Position numbers and translations under genes: made by a program. Under the pieces are notes generated by a model. That model was not told the DNA's origin, did not search any database, and saw only the letters and a list, made by a program, of their open reading frames with translations. From Cephalopachus bancanus (Eukaryota; Chordata; Mammalia; Primates; Tarsiidae), in contig JAPVLO010000323.1 in NCBI GenBank assembly GCA_027257055.1, positions 62,001 to 126,000 on the forward strand: a DNA stretch of 64,000 nt, read 5' to 3'. Of this stretch, positions 34,152-46,370 are shown one piece after another (position 1 is the first letter of the stretch; each line of letters begins with the position of its first letter).

Positions 34152-34558
34152 TAAATGTTGAATTGTGCCTCCTTCTAAATTCATATATTGAAATCCTAAC
34201 TCCCCTGTATCTCAGAGTGTAGCCTTATTTGGAGATAGGGTCTTTATAGAGGTCATCAAGTTAAAATAAGGTCATTAGGATGGACTTTCATTTACTTATG
34301 ACTGGGGTCCTTATGAAAAGGGGGAATTTGGATACTGAGATACTCATAGAGGGAAGTCTAAGTTAAGAGGCATAGAAAGGAGATTACCCTCTTCTTCCGG
34401 TGCGAAGGAGAGATCTGGAACAGATTATTTTCTCACAGCCCTCAGAAGGAACCAACCCTACTGACACTTTGGTCTTGGACTTCAACCCCCAAAGCTGTTG
34501 TTTAAGCCACCCAATCTATATAGTACTATGTTACAATGCAGTCCTAGCAAATTAATAC
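34152..34558 (+). repeat. MLT1-type LTR (MaLR), solo
   Basis: Opens 'taaatgttgaattgtgcctc' and continues with 'tagccttatttggagatagg', 'ctcacagccctcagaaggaa' and 'ttgtttaagccacccaatct', ending 'cctagcaaattaatac'. The order and length (about 400 bp) match MLT1 LTRs. No internal viral sequence was seen. Confidence 0.85.
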
Positions 34559-35685
34559 TGGTGTTAATTAAACAGCCAAAATTTTTTCTTTTGCTCTACT
34601 TCTGCTCTCTCACTCCTTCCCCATACTTAACAAAGGTAACAGATTTTTACGAAACCTTCCAGGTCTTTTACTGTGTGTGTGTGTGTGATTTCTAAAGCAA
34701 CTTATGTCTTTTAAGCAAATGTGGAATTAAAAAACAACAAGCAACAAAAGTAAACACTGTAACATTGTAGTCATTGTTCTTTGCCTTCCAAGAAAATTTT
34801 AACTTTAAACTCAATCACAATATAATGCACACATTTTTTTCCCAGAAACAAATGACCTCTTTTGTTTTTAAACTTTCATACCAAGATACTTCACAGTCTC
34901 ATTTATTTTTAAGATTGATTTTTCTGTTCTGTTGCTTCTGGGTGGTATTTTGGAAAAAGAATATGCTACCACTTGGTGGCACTATGTGGCTTAAAAATAA
35001 ATCAGATTGTCTGCTGCTAACTATACTGTTTTAAATAAATGACTATTCAGAGGGGATCTATGTTTGATATTGAGAAGTTAATATTGTAAGTGTTTGATTC
35101 TTTTGTAAATAACATAGCAATTTGTATTGTACAAAAGAGTTTTATTGAAATGTCATGGATCATAAAAATATAAACCAAAGCTTAGTTTGTTGGGTAAGGC
35201 AATATATACATTTTTAGTAGAAACCTCCTTTAATTAAGGTGTCATTTATCATTCTGTCTTAATCCTCTTCTATGTCTAAATATGAGAAAAAATTTTTTAT
35301 GTTAGAAACAGCCACCTTCAACTTTTCTTTAATATTAATGAACATTTTCCAAGGTGTGTATTTATTTTATTTTCTCTTATATAAAGCTAGGAAATTGGAT
35401 TTTTTTTCAGGTGATCATGGTAAATAAAACTTATGGGAAAATAAAAATTAAATATATTTATGTCTTCTTGAAGCGTATTGAAAATTCAAACAGTCCTTTT
35501 TAAGAAATTGTATTTCTTTTATTTAGTTAGACAAAGGATCTTGAGATGTAGAAAGTGGAAATTACTGTGTTATAGACATGATTTTTCCCCCATGCAGTTA
35601 ACATCTAATAGCTATAGTTGTTAAAGTATTTTTGTTACATATTGTTTTCTAGGTTACATATATAACATATGAAAGATAGTGCTCC
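34559..35685. other. Intronic sequence, mostly unassigned
   Basis: AT-rich with a short (GT)n at about 34673-34688. No exon or clear named repeat. Confidence 0.4.
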
Positions 35686-35689
35686 ACAT

Positions 35690-37700
35690 CTTCTTAAAAT
35701 TTATGATACATACAGGAAAATGTACAAAGTGTAAGCATACAGCTTAGTAAATCACCACAAAGCCAACAGTCCATAACCACCACAGATCAAGAAATAGACT
35801 ATTACCAAGAACTCAGAGGCCACCCCCATGTTTCCTTTCCTAGTCGCTATCCCTTTTTTCTTTCCCAGATTAACCACTAGCCTGACTTCAAAGAATGTGA
35901 CTTTTTTTTGCTTGTTTTTGAACTTTTTTATAAATAGAATTATACAGTAGTAGTATTTTGCCTCTGACTTATGTTGTTCAACATTATGTTTGGCAGTAGG
36001 GAATGTTGTCAGGTATAGCTGTAGTTACCACAATTTTTCTTTTTACTGTAGGTCATTTGGGCTGAATAAGCTGGCATGAACATTCTTGTGCATGTTTCTT
36101 AGGCTATATGAGGGAGACCCCGGAAAGCCTAGGATTATTTTTTGTAGCACAGCACCTTATAGTACAGGCTTTCTCTGCTAGGTTAGTGTTCTAGGAACCC
36201 ATCGACATCAGTGTACCAGCTAGTATTGTTGTGAGAGGTGCATTTGATGTCAGTGAATTTTTTTTGGAGATTCTTTAAAGGCATTTGCCCATTTCATGAT
36301 GGGTGATTTATGAACACACCTGTCCACACCATGCCAAATGTTCAGCAGTTTTTGACCAAAAATGGCATGACTCCTGTGCCCTACCCTCTGAGTTCACTGG
36401 ATCTTGCCCCAAGCGATTTTTTGTTTTTCTTGATGAAAAAAAATTCTCTAAGGGAGGTGTTTTGCCAATATGGAAAAGGTGAAACAAAAATGGTAGAAGC
36501 ACTAAATGACATCAAAATTGATGAGTTCAAAAGATGTTTGAGCAATTGGAAAGAGTAGGTATATTATATCATACAGAGAGTACTTTGAGGTCACTAAGGT
36601 TTAAACATTTAAGAATAAATGCATACTTTTTAATAAATAAATTCCAGCGTTTTTGGCCCCTCCAATATGTGCACCATTTATGTTGGGTGTATGCCAAGAG
36701 TAGAATCTGGGCCATTGGTGTGTATATTTTCAAATTTAAAAGGAAACATAAGAATTGTTTTCAAAATGATTGTATCAATCCCATCAATAGTTAGTGAGGA
36801 TTCTTGCTGCTGTGTATCCTCACCAATGCTTGGTATTAATAGCCTCTTTAACTTAGCCTTTGTGAAAAGTAAATTTCCCTGATTCTAGATGAAATTGAGT
36901 ACCTTCGTAAAAATTTATTGGCTGTTTGGGTATCCTCTTTTGTGTCTCTTCTCTCTCCCCCAACTTAAAAAAAATTACTATTAAACTTTCTCTTTCTATC
37001 TTATTGATATATAAGAATTATCTAATTATGAATGAGCCCTTTTTTCCTCTATTAATTTCTGCCCTTTTCCTTTTGTTTCTAGGAGTTTTTATATATTGTA
37101 GATACAAGCTCTTTGTTAGTTACATTTGTTAAAAATTACATCCCAATTTGGCTTGATTTTTCACCCTCTTAATGTTTTCTCTTGATCTTTTGATTTTAGT
37201 ATAGTGTAATTTATTATTTTCCCTTATAACTAACGCTTATTATATATTATTTTGTGTAATTTTTATTACGTATTTAGATCTGCTTTCTACCTAGAACTGA
37301 TTTTTGTGTATTGTGTGAAGCACAGAAGTCACCTTTTCTTTTTTCATGTGAATGTACATTTTATGCAGCATCATTTATAGAAAAGATTGTCTCCTCACTC
37401 TCTGCAGTATCACTTATGTCATCAGTCAAGTGACCATATATACAGTCTGTTTCTGACTCTTTTTCCCCTATTGATTTACTTTTATCTATCCAAAACACTT
37501 ATACTATGGTGTTTTAATTTATGTGGCACTGTAATAAGTCTTTGTATCCAATAAGGCCAGTCTTCTCATGCTGTTTTTGTCTGTTTGCATTTCCATAAAT
37601 TTGTCACATTGTCAGTTTTATAAAATATTATATGTCTTCACTGAGATAGAGTTGACATCTTTATGATATTAAGTCTTCCAGTTCGTGAATGTTATATTAC
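35690..37700 (-). repeat. L1M-type 3' region, antisense, with nested mariner
   Basis: Antisense L1 blocks: 'cagattaaccactagcctga' near 35867, then after the mariner 'tgattgtatcaatcccatca' near 36766, 'gagtttttatatattgtaga' near 37083 and 'gcagcatcatttatagaaaa' near 37365. The two halves are separated by a mariner at 36107-36669. Confidence 0.75.
36107..36669 (+). mobile_element. Mariner element, internally deleted transposase
   Basis: The + strand at about 36310-36558 encodes a degraded mariner C-terminal region, including 'VQQFLTKNGMTPV' and 'DLAPSDFLFF', then 'IKIDEFKRCLSNWKE'. The ends 'tgagggagacc' and 'ggcccctcca' form short inverted repeats next to TA. It is the same family as 8618-9209, in opposite orientation. 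About 560 bp remains, so it is a non-autonomous fossil. Confidence 0.8.
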
Positions 37701-37793
37701 CCATTTATTCAGGGTAGTAAATCTCAAATCCTTTCTTCTCAGGGCCCTTTTAAACTCCTTAAAATAACTAACTTTTGTTTGTATGGTAATATC

Positions 37794-38280
37794 AGTGTTT
37801 CTCAACCTTGGCACAGTTGGCATTTTGGACCAGATAAATTTTTTTTTTTTTTTTTTTTTTTTGAGTTGGAGTCTCACTCCGTCACCCACCTGGAGTGCAG
37901 TGGCACGCTCCTGGCCACCGCAGCCTCGCCCTGCTGGGCTCCGGCGATCCTTCTGCCTCAGCCTTCCAAGTAGCTGGAACTACAGGCGTGGGCTACCATG
38001 CCTGGCTAATTTTTGATTTATTGTAGAGATGAGGCCTCTTCACATTGCCCAGGTGGATCTCGAACCCACGGGCTCAGGCCTCCCAAAGTGCTGGGATTAC
38101 AGGCTGAGCCATAGATAATTTTTTGTTTTGTGAATTGCCTGTGCATCACAGCATGTTTAGCAGCATCCCTAGCCTCTACCCTCTAGATGCCAGTTGTGCT
38201 CACCCAGTGTGACAACCAAAAAGTCTCTAGACATTTCTAAGTACATAGACCCCCAGTTGAGAACAATATTTGCTGTGTTA
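37794..38280. mobile_element. MER20-like hAT MITE split by an Alu
   Basis: The left part 'gtttctcaaccttggcacag' and the right part 'tagcagcatccctagcctct ... cccccagttgagaaca' together make one MER20 (hAT-Charlie) copy. Its ends are inverted repeats of the TTCTCAAC type. An Alu occupies the middle. Confidence 0.82.
37838..38110 (-). repeat. Alu inside MER20
   Basis: T(24) then 'gagttggagtctcactccgt'. The left arm has a deletion, and the element ends 'gctgagcca'. The flank 'agataa(a)ttttt' is repeated at each side. Confidence 0.93.
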
Positions 38281-38800
38281 AAAATTAAACAGAAAAATGT
38301 GTAATGTGTATTAGATCATTTAAAAAAATAATGTTCCTTTGCATACTAATATAAATAGCACAATTTAAAGAGGAATATACTTTCCCAGAAGAAAATTCAG
38401 TGAGTAGCATTGTTTTATGTTTAAAGAAATCTCTTTAATGTCTTGCTCAGTAGAAGACAGGTGGATTATTTTCTGTTGGAATATCACAAGTTATATATAG
38501 CCTCTGGAAAACTCCATTGTACGTTTGTGGATAGAAGGAGAGTGAAAAGGCAAATAAGATACTGGTATTTTTATGCAAATAGCTTTGCTTTTTGAATATC
38601 TCCTAACATGGTCTCAGGGACCCTCAAGGGTTTGTAGACCACACTTTTGAGTGTCCTAGAGATTACAGCATGCCTCCTTGACCTGTAAGAAGCTAATTTA
38701 ATTAAATTGCTTTCTTTTTCTAGACAATGAAAGGAACCTAAAACATTTATTCCCTTCTACACTCTACCCTTATTCAATTTATTTACTGTTATACTCATGA
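38281..38800. other. Intronic sequence, nothing recognised
   Basis: No exon or named repeat is apparent. Confidence 0.4.
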
Positions 38801-38802
38801 GT

Positions 38803-38995
38803 TGTTTTTTTTTAAATTTATTTTAGAGTTGTGAGGTTCATGTAAGGATTTGCTACGTAAGTAAATCATGTGAAGGCGAGGTTTGGGCTTCTAGCAAGCC
38901 CTTCCCCTGAGTGGTGGACGTGGTACCCATTGGGTGATAGTGTCTCCCTTATTCCCCTCCCCCAGCAGTGCCCAAGTGTCCAGGTTCTGTTTATA
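38803..38995 (-). repeat. L1 3' end, short
   Basis: 'aaatttattttagagttgtg' then 'gggtgatagtgtctccctta' and a C-rich block. It belongs to the primate-type L1 3' ends but is of a different subtype from the 'gatgtggggt' copies. Confidence 0.6.
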
Positions 38996-39007
38996 CTCAT
39001 GTGTTTT

Positions 39008-39012
<5 letters not shown>

Positions 39013-39049
<37 letters not shown>
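39013..39049. repeat. (GT)n microsatellite
   Basis: About 18 GT copies. Confidence 0.97.
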
Positions 39050-39051
<2 letters not shown>

Positions 39052-39310
39052 TTTAAATTTTTTAGAGACAGCATCTCACTCTGTTGCCTAGGTTGGAGTA
39101 CAGTGGTGTGATCATAACTCACAATTCCTGGGCTCAAGTGATCCTCCTGTCTTAGTCTCCCGAGTAGCTGAGACTACAGGTGCATATCACTATGCCTGGC
39201 TTTTTTGTTGTTGTTGTTGGAGACAGGGTCTCATTATGTGACCCAGACTTCCCTCCCACCTTGGCCTCCTACAGTGCTGGGATTATAGGCATAAGCCATC
39301 ATGCCTGGAC
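39050..39310 (-). repeat. AluJ-like old Alu
   Basis: 'agagacagcatctcactctg' through 'ggcataagccatcatgcctg' is a diverged dimeric Alu in reverse orientation with a (TTG)n-expanded linker. Confidence 0.88.
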
Positions 39311-39952
39311 TCCGTATATATTTTAATCACCATGAGACATCTTCATTATTTTGTTACTTAGATTTTCCCAGATATTTATCATTTTTATCACTTTTTATTC
39401 CTTTCTGCATCTTCTGTTCAGTAAGTATTTCCTGTTTTTGAAGAATACCTTATAATCCTTAGTGTAGGTCTGTAGTGAGAAAGTCAGTTTTGGTTGTCTG
39501 CTCATGTTCTATACTTCACTTTCACCTTTGAATGATTTTTTTTAGGGTTCTGAGTGGCAGTTATTTTCTGTTAACTAGGATATTATTCCTTTGTGTTCTA
39601 GGTTCTATTGTTTCTGTCTGGAAATTAGTGGTTAGTTTTGTCATTGCCCCGCAGCCAAAAAGACTAGTAAGAACATGTAGTGTTGAACACATTTGCTACT
39701 AGTTAGTGTGAAAGAGACCACACACTATGGGGAACCTTGAGGTCTTTTATTAAGAGAGTATTTGAAAGAACCTATTGTAGGATTTGGGCTTTGGTTGGGT
39801 GGTTTTGGAGATAATCTGAGGAAGTAGAGATTTATTCTAAACTGGGTATTGTCAGGACTTGGGGAGTTTTTTGATTGGCTGTCTTTAAGTTGAGGTGCAA
39901 CTCACCTAACATACGGTTAGCCGTTTTGAGTGTATAGTTCGTTGGTAGTATA

Positions 39953-40685
39953 CCATAGTCCCTCCTTTTACCCATGAGATATATGTCTTAAGACCCCTGG
40001 AGGATGCTTGAAACTATAGATAGTACCAAACCTTATCGTGGTCCATTGGAACATGTTTCTGTTTATGTCTTTCATCCACAAATTTAATGCCTTTTTCATT
40101 TTAACTAAACATTTGTCATGTACTGTGGTCATAACTTTTGCAGTTTGAGGTGTCACAGCAAAACTAGCACAAACTTTTTTCCCTACTCAATTTCATGGTT
40201 AGAAGATTCATTTTTACTGTAGGTCTTAGCAACTTCATTTTGATTTTTTTTCTTTTCTTATTGAGAACTTTCACCTTTTCACTAAAGGAAGCACTTTAAG
40301 GCTACTCAGACATATCTGAGTTGCCAGCATCACTACCTTGTAATTTCGGGTCATTATTAAGTACAACTTTAAGTTAAAGTTTACTTGAACACAAGCATTG
40401 TGATACCAGGCAGTTGATCTGAGAACCAAGAAGGTTACTAAGTGACTAACAGTTGGTGAACATATAGCTTAGATGCATGCTGGACAAAGGGCTGATTCAC
40501 ATCCCACACAGTGGGACGGAGCAAAATTTCATTAAGCTCCTCAGAATAGCACCCAAATTAAAACTTAAGAATTGTTTATTTCTTGAATTTTCCATTTAGT
40601 ATTTTTGGACTGTGATTGACCTCAGATAACTGGACCCATGGAAGATGAAACTGGACAAGTGAAATTGCTGATACAGAGTCTACTG
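39953..40685. mobile_element. Pogo/Tigger-class MITE, long copy
   Basis: 'catagtccctccttttaccc', 'ggaggatgcttgaaactata', 'gacaaagggctgattcacat' and the end 'ctgatacagagtctactgta' match the family at 30265-30721. No coding sequence. Confidence 0.7.
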
Positions 40686-41547
40686 TATTCATACTATTTT
40701 ACAACCTCTATGTCCCTTAGTATCTCAACTGTTTCATCATCCCATAAAAACACTCTGTATTTTTAAGTTGTCATTTTCTATTTGTTCCTTTCATCACCTG
40801 GTAACCTTTACTTTACTTTCTGTCTCTATGGATTTGTCTGTTCTGGATATTTCGTATGAAATAAACCATACATTTATGTGACCTTTTGTGTCTGGCCTCT
40901 TTCAACTGGTATAATGTTTTCAAGCTCATCCAAGTATAGCATGTGCTTCATTTCTCTTTGTGGCTGAATAGTATTCCATTCCACAATTTATTTATTCATT
41001 AATTCCTTGATGGACATTTGGGTTGTTTCTATTGTTTGTCTTTTATTAATAGAATGCTGTAAATATTTGTTTACAAGTTTTTCTATGGACATACGTTTTC
41101 ATTTCTCTGAATCTGTATCTAGGAGTTGAATAGCTGGATCATTCTGGTTAGCTCTTTTAGGAATTGCCAAACTTATCTTCCACAGCAGATTCACTATTTT
41201 ACATTTCCACCAGCAATGTATGGGGGGTGTCTCTATTTCTCTACATCAATGACAATATTTGTTGTCTTTCACTTTTTTATTTATTACAGCTATTCTAATG
41301 GATGTGAAGTGGTATATTATTGCAGTTTTGATTTGCATTTATCTAGTGATAACCATGATATTGAATATCTTTTCATGGACTTGTTGTCCACTGTGTATAT
41401 TCTTTTGAGAAATGTCTATTCTGGTCCTTTGCCCATTTGAAAAATTGGGTTTTTTGCTGTTGTTGAGTTGTTTGTATATTCTGAATATTAAACACTTATT
41501 AAATATATTTGGATAATGTCTCTTGAAGCACAAAAGTTTTTTATTTT

Positions 41548-41830
41548 TTTATTTTTTTGAGTTGGAGTCTCACTCTGTCACCCAGACTGGAGTGCAGTGG
41601 CCATTCCCGGCCACCGCAGCCTCGACCTGCTGGGCTCCGGCGATCCTTCCGCCTCAGCCTTCCGAGTAGCCGGAATTACAGGCACGCGCTACCACGCCCA
41701 GCTTTTTTAAAATTTATTGTAGAGATTAGGTCTCACTGCCCAGGCGGGTCTCGAACCCGCGGGCTCAGGCAATCCACTCACCTCAGCCTCCCAAAGGCGC
41801 GGGATTACAGGCTGAGCCACCGAGCCCAGC
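41548..41830 (-). repeat. Alu, lineage-specific, young-looking
   Basis: Starts with 'tttttatttttttgagttgg' and ends 'gccaccgagcccagc'. It has a 17-bp target-site duplication 'caaaagttttttatttt' (41531-41547 and 41830-41846). It contains both lineage hairpins: GTGGCCATTCCCGGCCAC at 41597-41614 and the T-arm-like GCGGGTCTCGAACCCGC at 41744-41760. Confidence 0.96.
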
Positions 41831-43774
41831 AAAAGTTTTTTATTTTGATGAAGTTCAGTTTCTCTGTTCTGTCAAAGCTATGACTCCATTGCCAAATTTG
41901 ATGTCATGAAGATCCACCCCATGCCTTTTATGAGTTTTACAGATTTATCTCTTATAATCAGAATGTTGATCCATTTTGACTGAATTTCTGTACCTTTTGT
42001 GAAGCAGGATTTTCATTTCATTCTTTTGCATGTGGTTATCCAGTTCTCCTAGCACTATTTGTTGAAAAGACTGTTTTTTCCCCATTAGATGGTCTTAGCA
42101 CCTTTGTTGAAAATCATTTGGCCACAAATGATTAAGTTTATTTCTGGACTCTTAAATCTCTTCCACTGCCGTCTGTCCTCCTTGCCAGTACCACACTGAT
42201 TACTGTAGTTTTGTAGTAAGTTTTGAAATCAAGGACTGTGAGTCCTCCTACTTTGTTTTTCTTTTTCAGTATTGTTTTTGGTATTCAGGGCCCCTTGCAG
42301 TTCCATATAAATTTTGAGGATCAGTTTTTTTATATTTTTGCCAATGGGCCTTTAGAATTTTGATAAGGATTGTAACTATAGATGACTTTGAGGGGATTTT
42401 GTCATCCTAACAGTATTAAATCTTCAAATTCATGAACATGGGATGTCTTTCTTTAAATTTTCTTTAGTGATGTTTTATAGTTTTTAGTGTACAAGTTTTT
42501 TACTTCCTTGATTACATGTATTCTTTTATGTTTTTTAAATTATTCTTTTGAATACTATTGTAAAGGGTTTTTGTTTTCTTAATTTTCTTTTTGGATCATT
42601 CATTGCTGGCATATGAAAATACAACTGACTTTTGTATGTTGATTTGTATCTACAAGTTTGTTCAATTTGTTCATTAGCTCTAGAACATTTTTTTGTGGAT
42701 ATTGTGGGATTTTCTATATAAAGAATCATGTCATCTGCAAATAAGGATAGATTTACTTCTTCTTTTCCAATTTGGATACTTATTTATTTTCCTAATGTAA
42801 TTGCTCTGACTAGGATTTCCAATACAATGCTGAATAGCAGCTGGCAAAGTAGTCAGTCACCTTGTCTCTCTACTAATATTAGGGAGAAACTTTGTTACCA
42901 TTGAGTATGATGTTTGCTGTGGGGTTTTTTTTTTTTTTTTTTTGATAGATTTCCATTATCATGTTGAGGAAATTTCTTTCTGCTGATTTACTGAGTATTT
43001 TTTTTAAATCATGAAATGGTGTTGAATTTTGTCATTTTTTTTCTGGCTCTGTTGAGATGATCATGTATTGTTTCTCCTTTATTCAGGTAATGTGAACTAT
43101 TCCATCGATTACTTCTCTTACATTGAACCTCCCTTGCATTCCTGGTATAAATCTCACTTGGTTATGGTGTATGATACTTTTTAATATGCTGTTAGCTTTA
43201 ATTTGCTAGTATTTTGTTGAGGATTTTTGTGTTTATTTTCATATTGCATATTGGTCTATAGTAGTTTTCTTTCAGACTCTTTGTGTGGCTTTAGTTTTAG
43301 GATAATGCTGGCTCATAGAATGTGTTAGGAAGTACTCCTGTTCTTCCATTTCTGAGAGTTTGAGAAGGATTGGTGTTAAGTGTTTCATAGAATTCACCAG
43401 TGAAACCATGTAGAACTGGACTTTTCCTTTTGGAGAAGTTATTGATTGCTGATTTAATCTCTTTACTTGTTATACGTATGTTCAAACTGTCTCTCTCTCT
43501 TTTTTTACTTAGTTTTGGTAGTGTGTGTGTTTCTAGGAGTTTTTCCATGTATTCCAGATTGTCTAGTTTGTTGGTATCCAGCTGTTCATAGTATTCTTTT
43601 ACAATTCTTTAAATTTCTATAAGGTTTGTAATAATGCCTGCTTTCTTTTTCTAATTTGTAACTTGCAGTTTTTAATCTTATTTTTTTAATCAGTTATTTT
43701 GCCACTTTTGTTGATCTTTTAAAGTTCCACTTTTTTTTTTTTTAAACTGGATAGGAGGTTTAGCATTGTTGGTT

Positions 43775-43885
43775 TTGTTTGTTTTTGTTTTTGAGATAGG
43801 GTCTCACTATTGCCCAGACTGGATTCAAGGTCCTGGGCTGAAGTGATCCTCCTGCCTCATCCTCCAGAGTAGCTGTGACTAAGAG
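43775..43885 (-). repeat. Alu monomer fragment, old
   Basis: 'ttgagatagggtctcactat' through 'cctccagagtagctgtgact' is a single-arm, diverged Alu-type fragment within the L1. Confidence 0.75.
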
Positions 43886-44163
43886 AATCAACTTTTGATT
43901 TCATTTATTTTGTCTTTATATTCTATCCGTGTTCTAATATTATTTTCTTTCTTCTGCTGGCTTTGGATTTAGTTTGTTCTTTTTGTAATTCTTCATTGTA
44001 TGAAATTAGTTATTTTTCCATGTAGGTGTTTCTGACTATAAAGTTCCCTCTGCAAGCAGATTCCCGTAAGTATTTATGTGTTGTGTTTTCATTTTCACGA
44101 GTCTCAAGACTGGCCATCTAAATCTAATTGTGGGGAAGGCAGACTGAAGTAGGATAAACCCAC

Positions 44164-46370
44164 ACGACATATCTTGTTTGATTTGCTTTGCTTTACTGTG
44201 CTTCACATATATTGTGTTTTTTATGAATTGATGTTTGCTGCAACCCTGCATTGAGCAAGTCTATTGGTGCCATTTCCCCAACAGCATATACTCACTTTGT
44301 ATCTCTGTGTTGCATTTAGATAATTCTCACAATATTTGAAACTTTGCACTTTCTTTTATCTGTTATGATGATCTGTGATAAGTGGTCTTTGATGTTACTA
44401 TTGTAATTGTTTTGGGGTGCCATGAGCCATGCTCATTTAAGATAGTACATTTAATTAATCAATATTATATGTGTTCTAACTGCTCCACTAAGTGGCCTTT
44501 CCCCATCTCTCTCTCTCTTTTCTTGGACCTCCCTATCCCCTGAGACACAACAATATTGAAATTAGGCCAATTTATAACCCTACAATGGCTTCTAAGTGTT
44601 GAAGTGAAAGGAAGGGTATAACATGTCTCGTATTTTAAATCAAAAGCTAGAGGTGGTTAAGCTTATTGAAGAAGACATGTCAAAGCTGAGACAGGCTGGA
44701 AGTTAGGCTTCTTGGACCAAACAGCACATTTGTGAATGCAAAGGAAAAGTTCTAGAAGGAAATTAAAAGTGTTACTCCAGTGAACACACAAATGATAAGA
44801 AGCAAAACAGCCTTCTTGCTGACATGGTTTGAGTGGTTTGGACAGAAGAAGAAACCAGCCACAACATTGCCTTAAATAAAAGCCTAATCCAGATCAAAAC
44901 TCTAACTCCTCAATTTTGGAAAGGCTGAGAGAGATGAGGAAGTTGCAGAAGTTTTGACTCTAGCAGAGGTTGGTTCATGAGGTTTAAGGAAAGTAGCCAT
45001 CTCCATAACATGAAAAGTGCAAGATGAAGCAGCTAGTGCTGATGGTGAAACTGCAGCTAGTTTTCCAGAAGATTTTTCTAAGATAGTTGATGAAGGTAGC
45101 TATACTGAACAACAGGTTTTCAGAGTAGATGAAACAGCCTTCTGCTGGAGGAAGATGTCATATAAGACTTTTATAGCTACTCTAAGAGAAGTCAGTGTCT
45201 AAGTTCAAAAAACAGACTGACACTCATTTGTTAGGGGATAATGCAACTGATGACTTTAAGTTGAAGCTAGTGCTCATTAATCATTCTGAAAATCCTATGA
45301 CCCTTAAGAATTATGCTAAATCTATTCTGCCTGTGCTCTGTAAATGGAACAACAAAGCCAGTATGACAGCACTTCTATTTACAGCATGATTTATTTTTTT
45401 AAGCCTACTGTTGAGACCTTCTGCTCAGAAAAAAAAGATTTTTTTTCAATTACTACTGTTCATTGACAAGGCGCCTGGTCACCCAAGGTCTCTGATGATG
45501 TCGTCCAAGGAAATGAATGTTGTTTTCATGCCTGCTAACACAGTATCCATTCTGCAGCCCATGGATCAAGGAGTGATTGCGACCTTAAAGTCTTAGTATT
45601 TAAGTATGTTTTTTAAGGCTATAGCAGCCACAGATAGAATAAAAGTATATTGAAAGCCTTCTGAAAAGATTCACCATTGTAGAAGCAATTGAATATTTGT
45701 GATTCATGAGAGTTTGGAAAAAGTTTTTTTTGAGGGGTACCGCAGATACGGTAGAAATAGCAAGAGAGCTAGAATTAGAAGTAGATCCTGAAAATGTGTC
45801 TGAGTTGCTGCATTTGAATGGATGAGGAGTTGCTTCTTCTTGATCATCAGAGAAAGTGGTTTCTTGAGATGTGGTCCACTCCAGTGAAAATACTACGAAC
45901 ATTGTTGAAATGACAACATAGGATTTAGAATATTACATAAACTTAGTTGATAAAAGCAGCTGCAGGTTTGTGAAGATTGACTTCAGCTTTGAAATAAGTT
46001 TGACTTGGGTACAAACAGCATCACATGCTACAGAGAAACCTTTCATGAAAGGTAGAGTCAACCAGTGTTTCAAACATCATTGCTGTCTTATTTTAAGAAA
46101 TGCCACAACCACTCCAACTTTCAGCAACTGCCACCTGGATTAGTCAGCAGCAGCAGTCAACATTCAAGGCCAGACCCTGCACTAGTAAGAAGATTACAAC
46201 CCCTCTGAGTGCTCAGATGATTGTTAGCAATTTTTAGCAATAGAATATTTTTTCATGAAGGTATGTACATTGTTTTCTATAGACCACAGTATAGTATGAA
46301 TATAATTTTGTTATGTACTGGGAAACCAAAAAGTTCTTGTGATTCTTTACTGTGTGCATTGTCTTTCTCT
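44164..46370 (+). mobile_element. Tigger1 (pogo-like) transposon, near full length, decayed
   Basis: The left non-coding region ('gttgcatttagataattctc' near 44308, 'gttactattgtaattgtttt' near 44394) is followed by a transposase frame starting 'MASKC' near 44587. Recognisable blocks are the helix-turn-helix DNA-binding region, 'EDFSKIVDEGSYTEQQVFRVDET' region near 45065-45130 carrying the first catalytic Asp, and '[19 protein letters not shown]' near 45525 carrying the last part of the DDE core. The right end is near 46241-46370. Total length (about 2.2 kb) is close to intact Tigger1 (about 2.4 kb). Frameshifts and stops throughout the frame rule out activity. It is related to the ancestor of the domesticated TIGD1 gene. 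Confidence 0.9.

Larger units (their letters stand above)
40740..44005 (-). repeat. L1 3' UTR and ORF2, antisense, long copy
   Basis: Collinear reverse-complement L1: 3' UTR from 'tgtctctatggatttgtctg' (40822) through 'tcttgatttgcatttatcta'-like blocks near 41330, then ORF2 from 42200 ('taccacactgattactgtag') to about 43600. An Alu (41548-41830) and an Alu fragment (43775-43885) interrupt it. Minus-strand peptide pieces such as 'KEIKSAINNFSKRKSPVLHGF' region near 43450 show ORF2 ancestry, but frames are broken. Confidence 0.85.

Noticed and set aside
41744..41760. tRNA-like T-arm as evidence of a tRNA gene
   Set aside because: It lies inside an Alu left arm and no acceptor, D or anticodon arms surround it.
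45017..45596. Open frames resembling TIGD1 as a possible functional gene
   Set aside because: Adjacent fragments are in different frames with many stops and the whole Tigger1 element, including flanking non-coding ends, is present, so it is a dead transposon.
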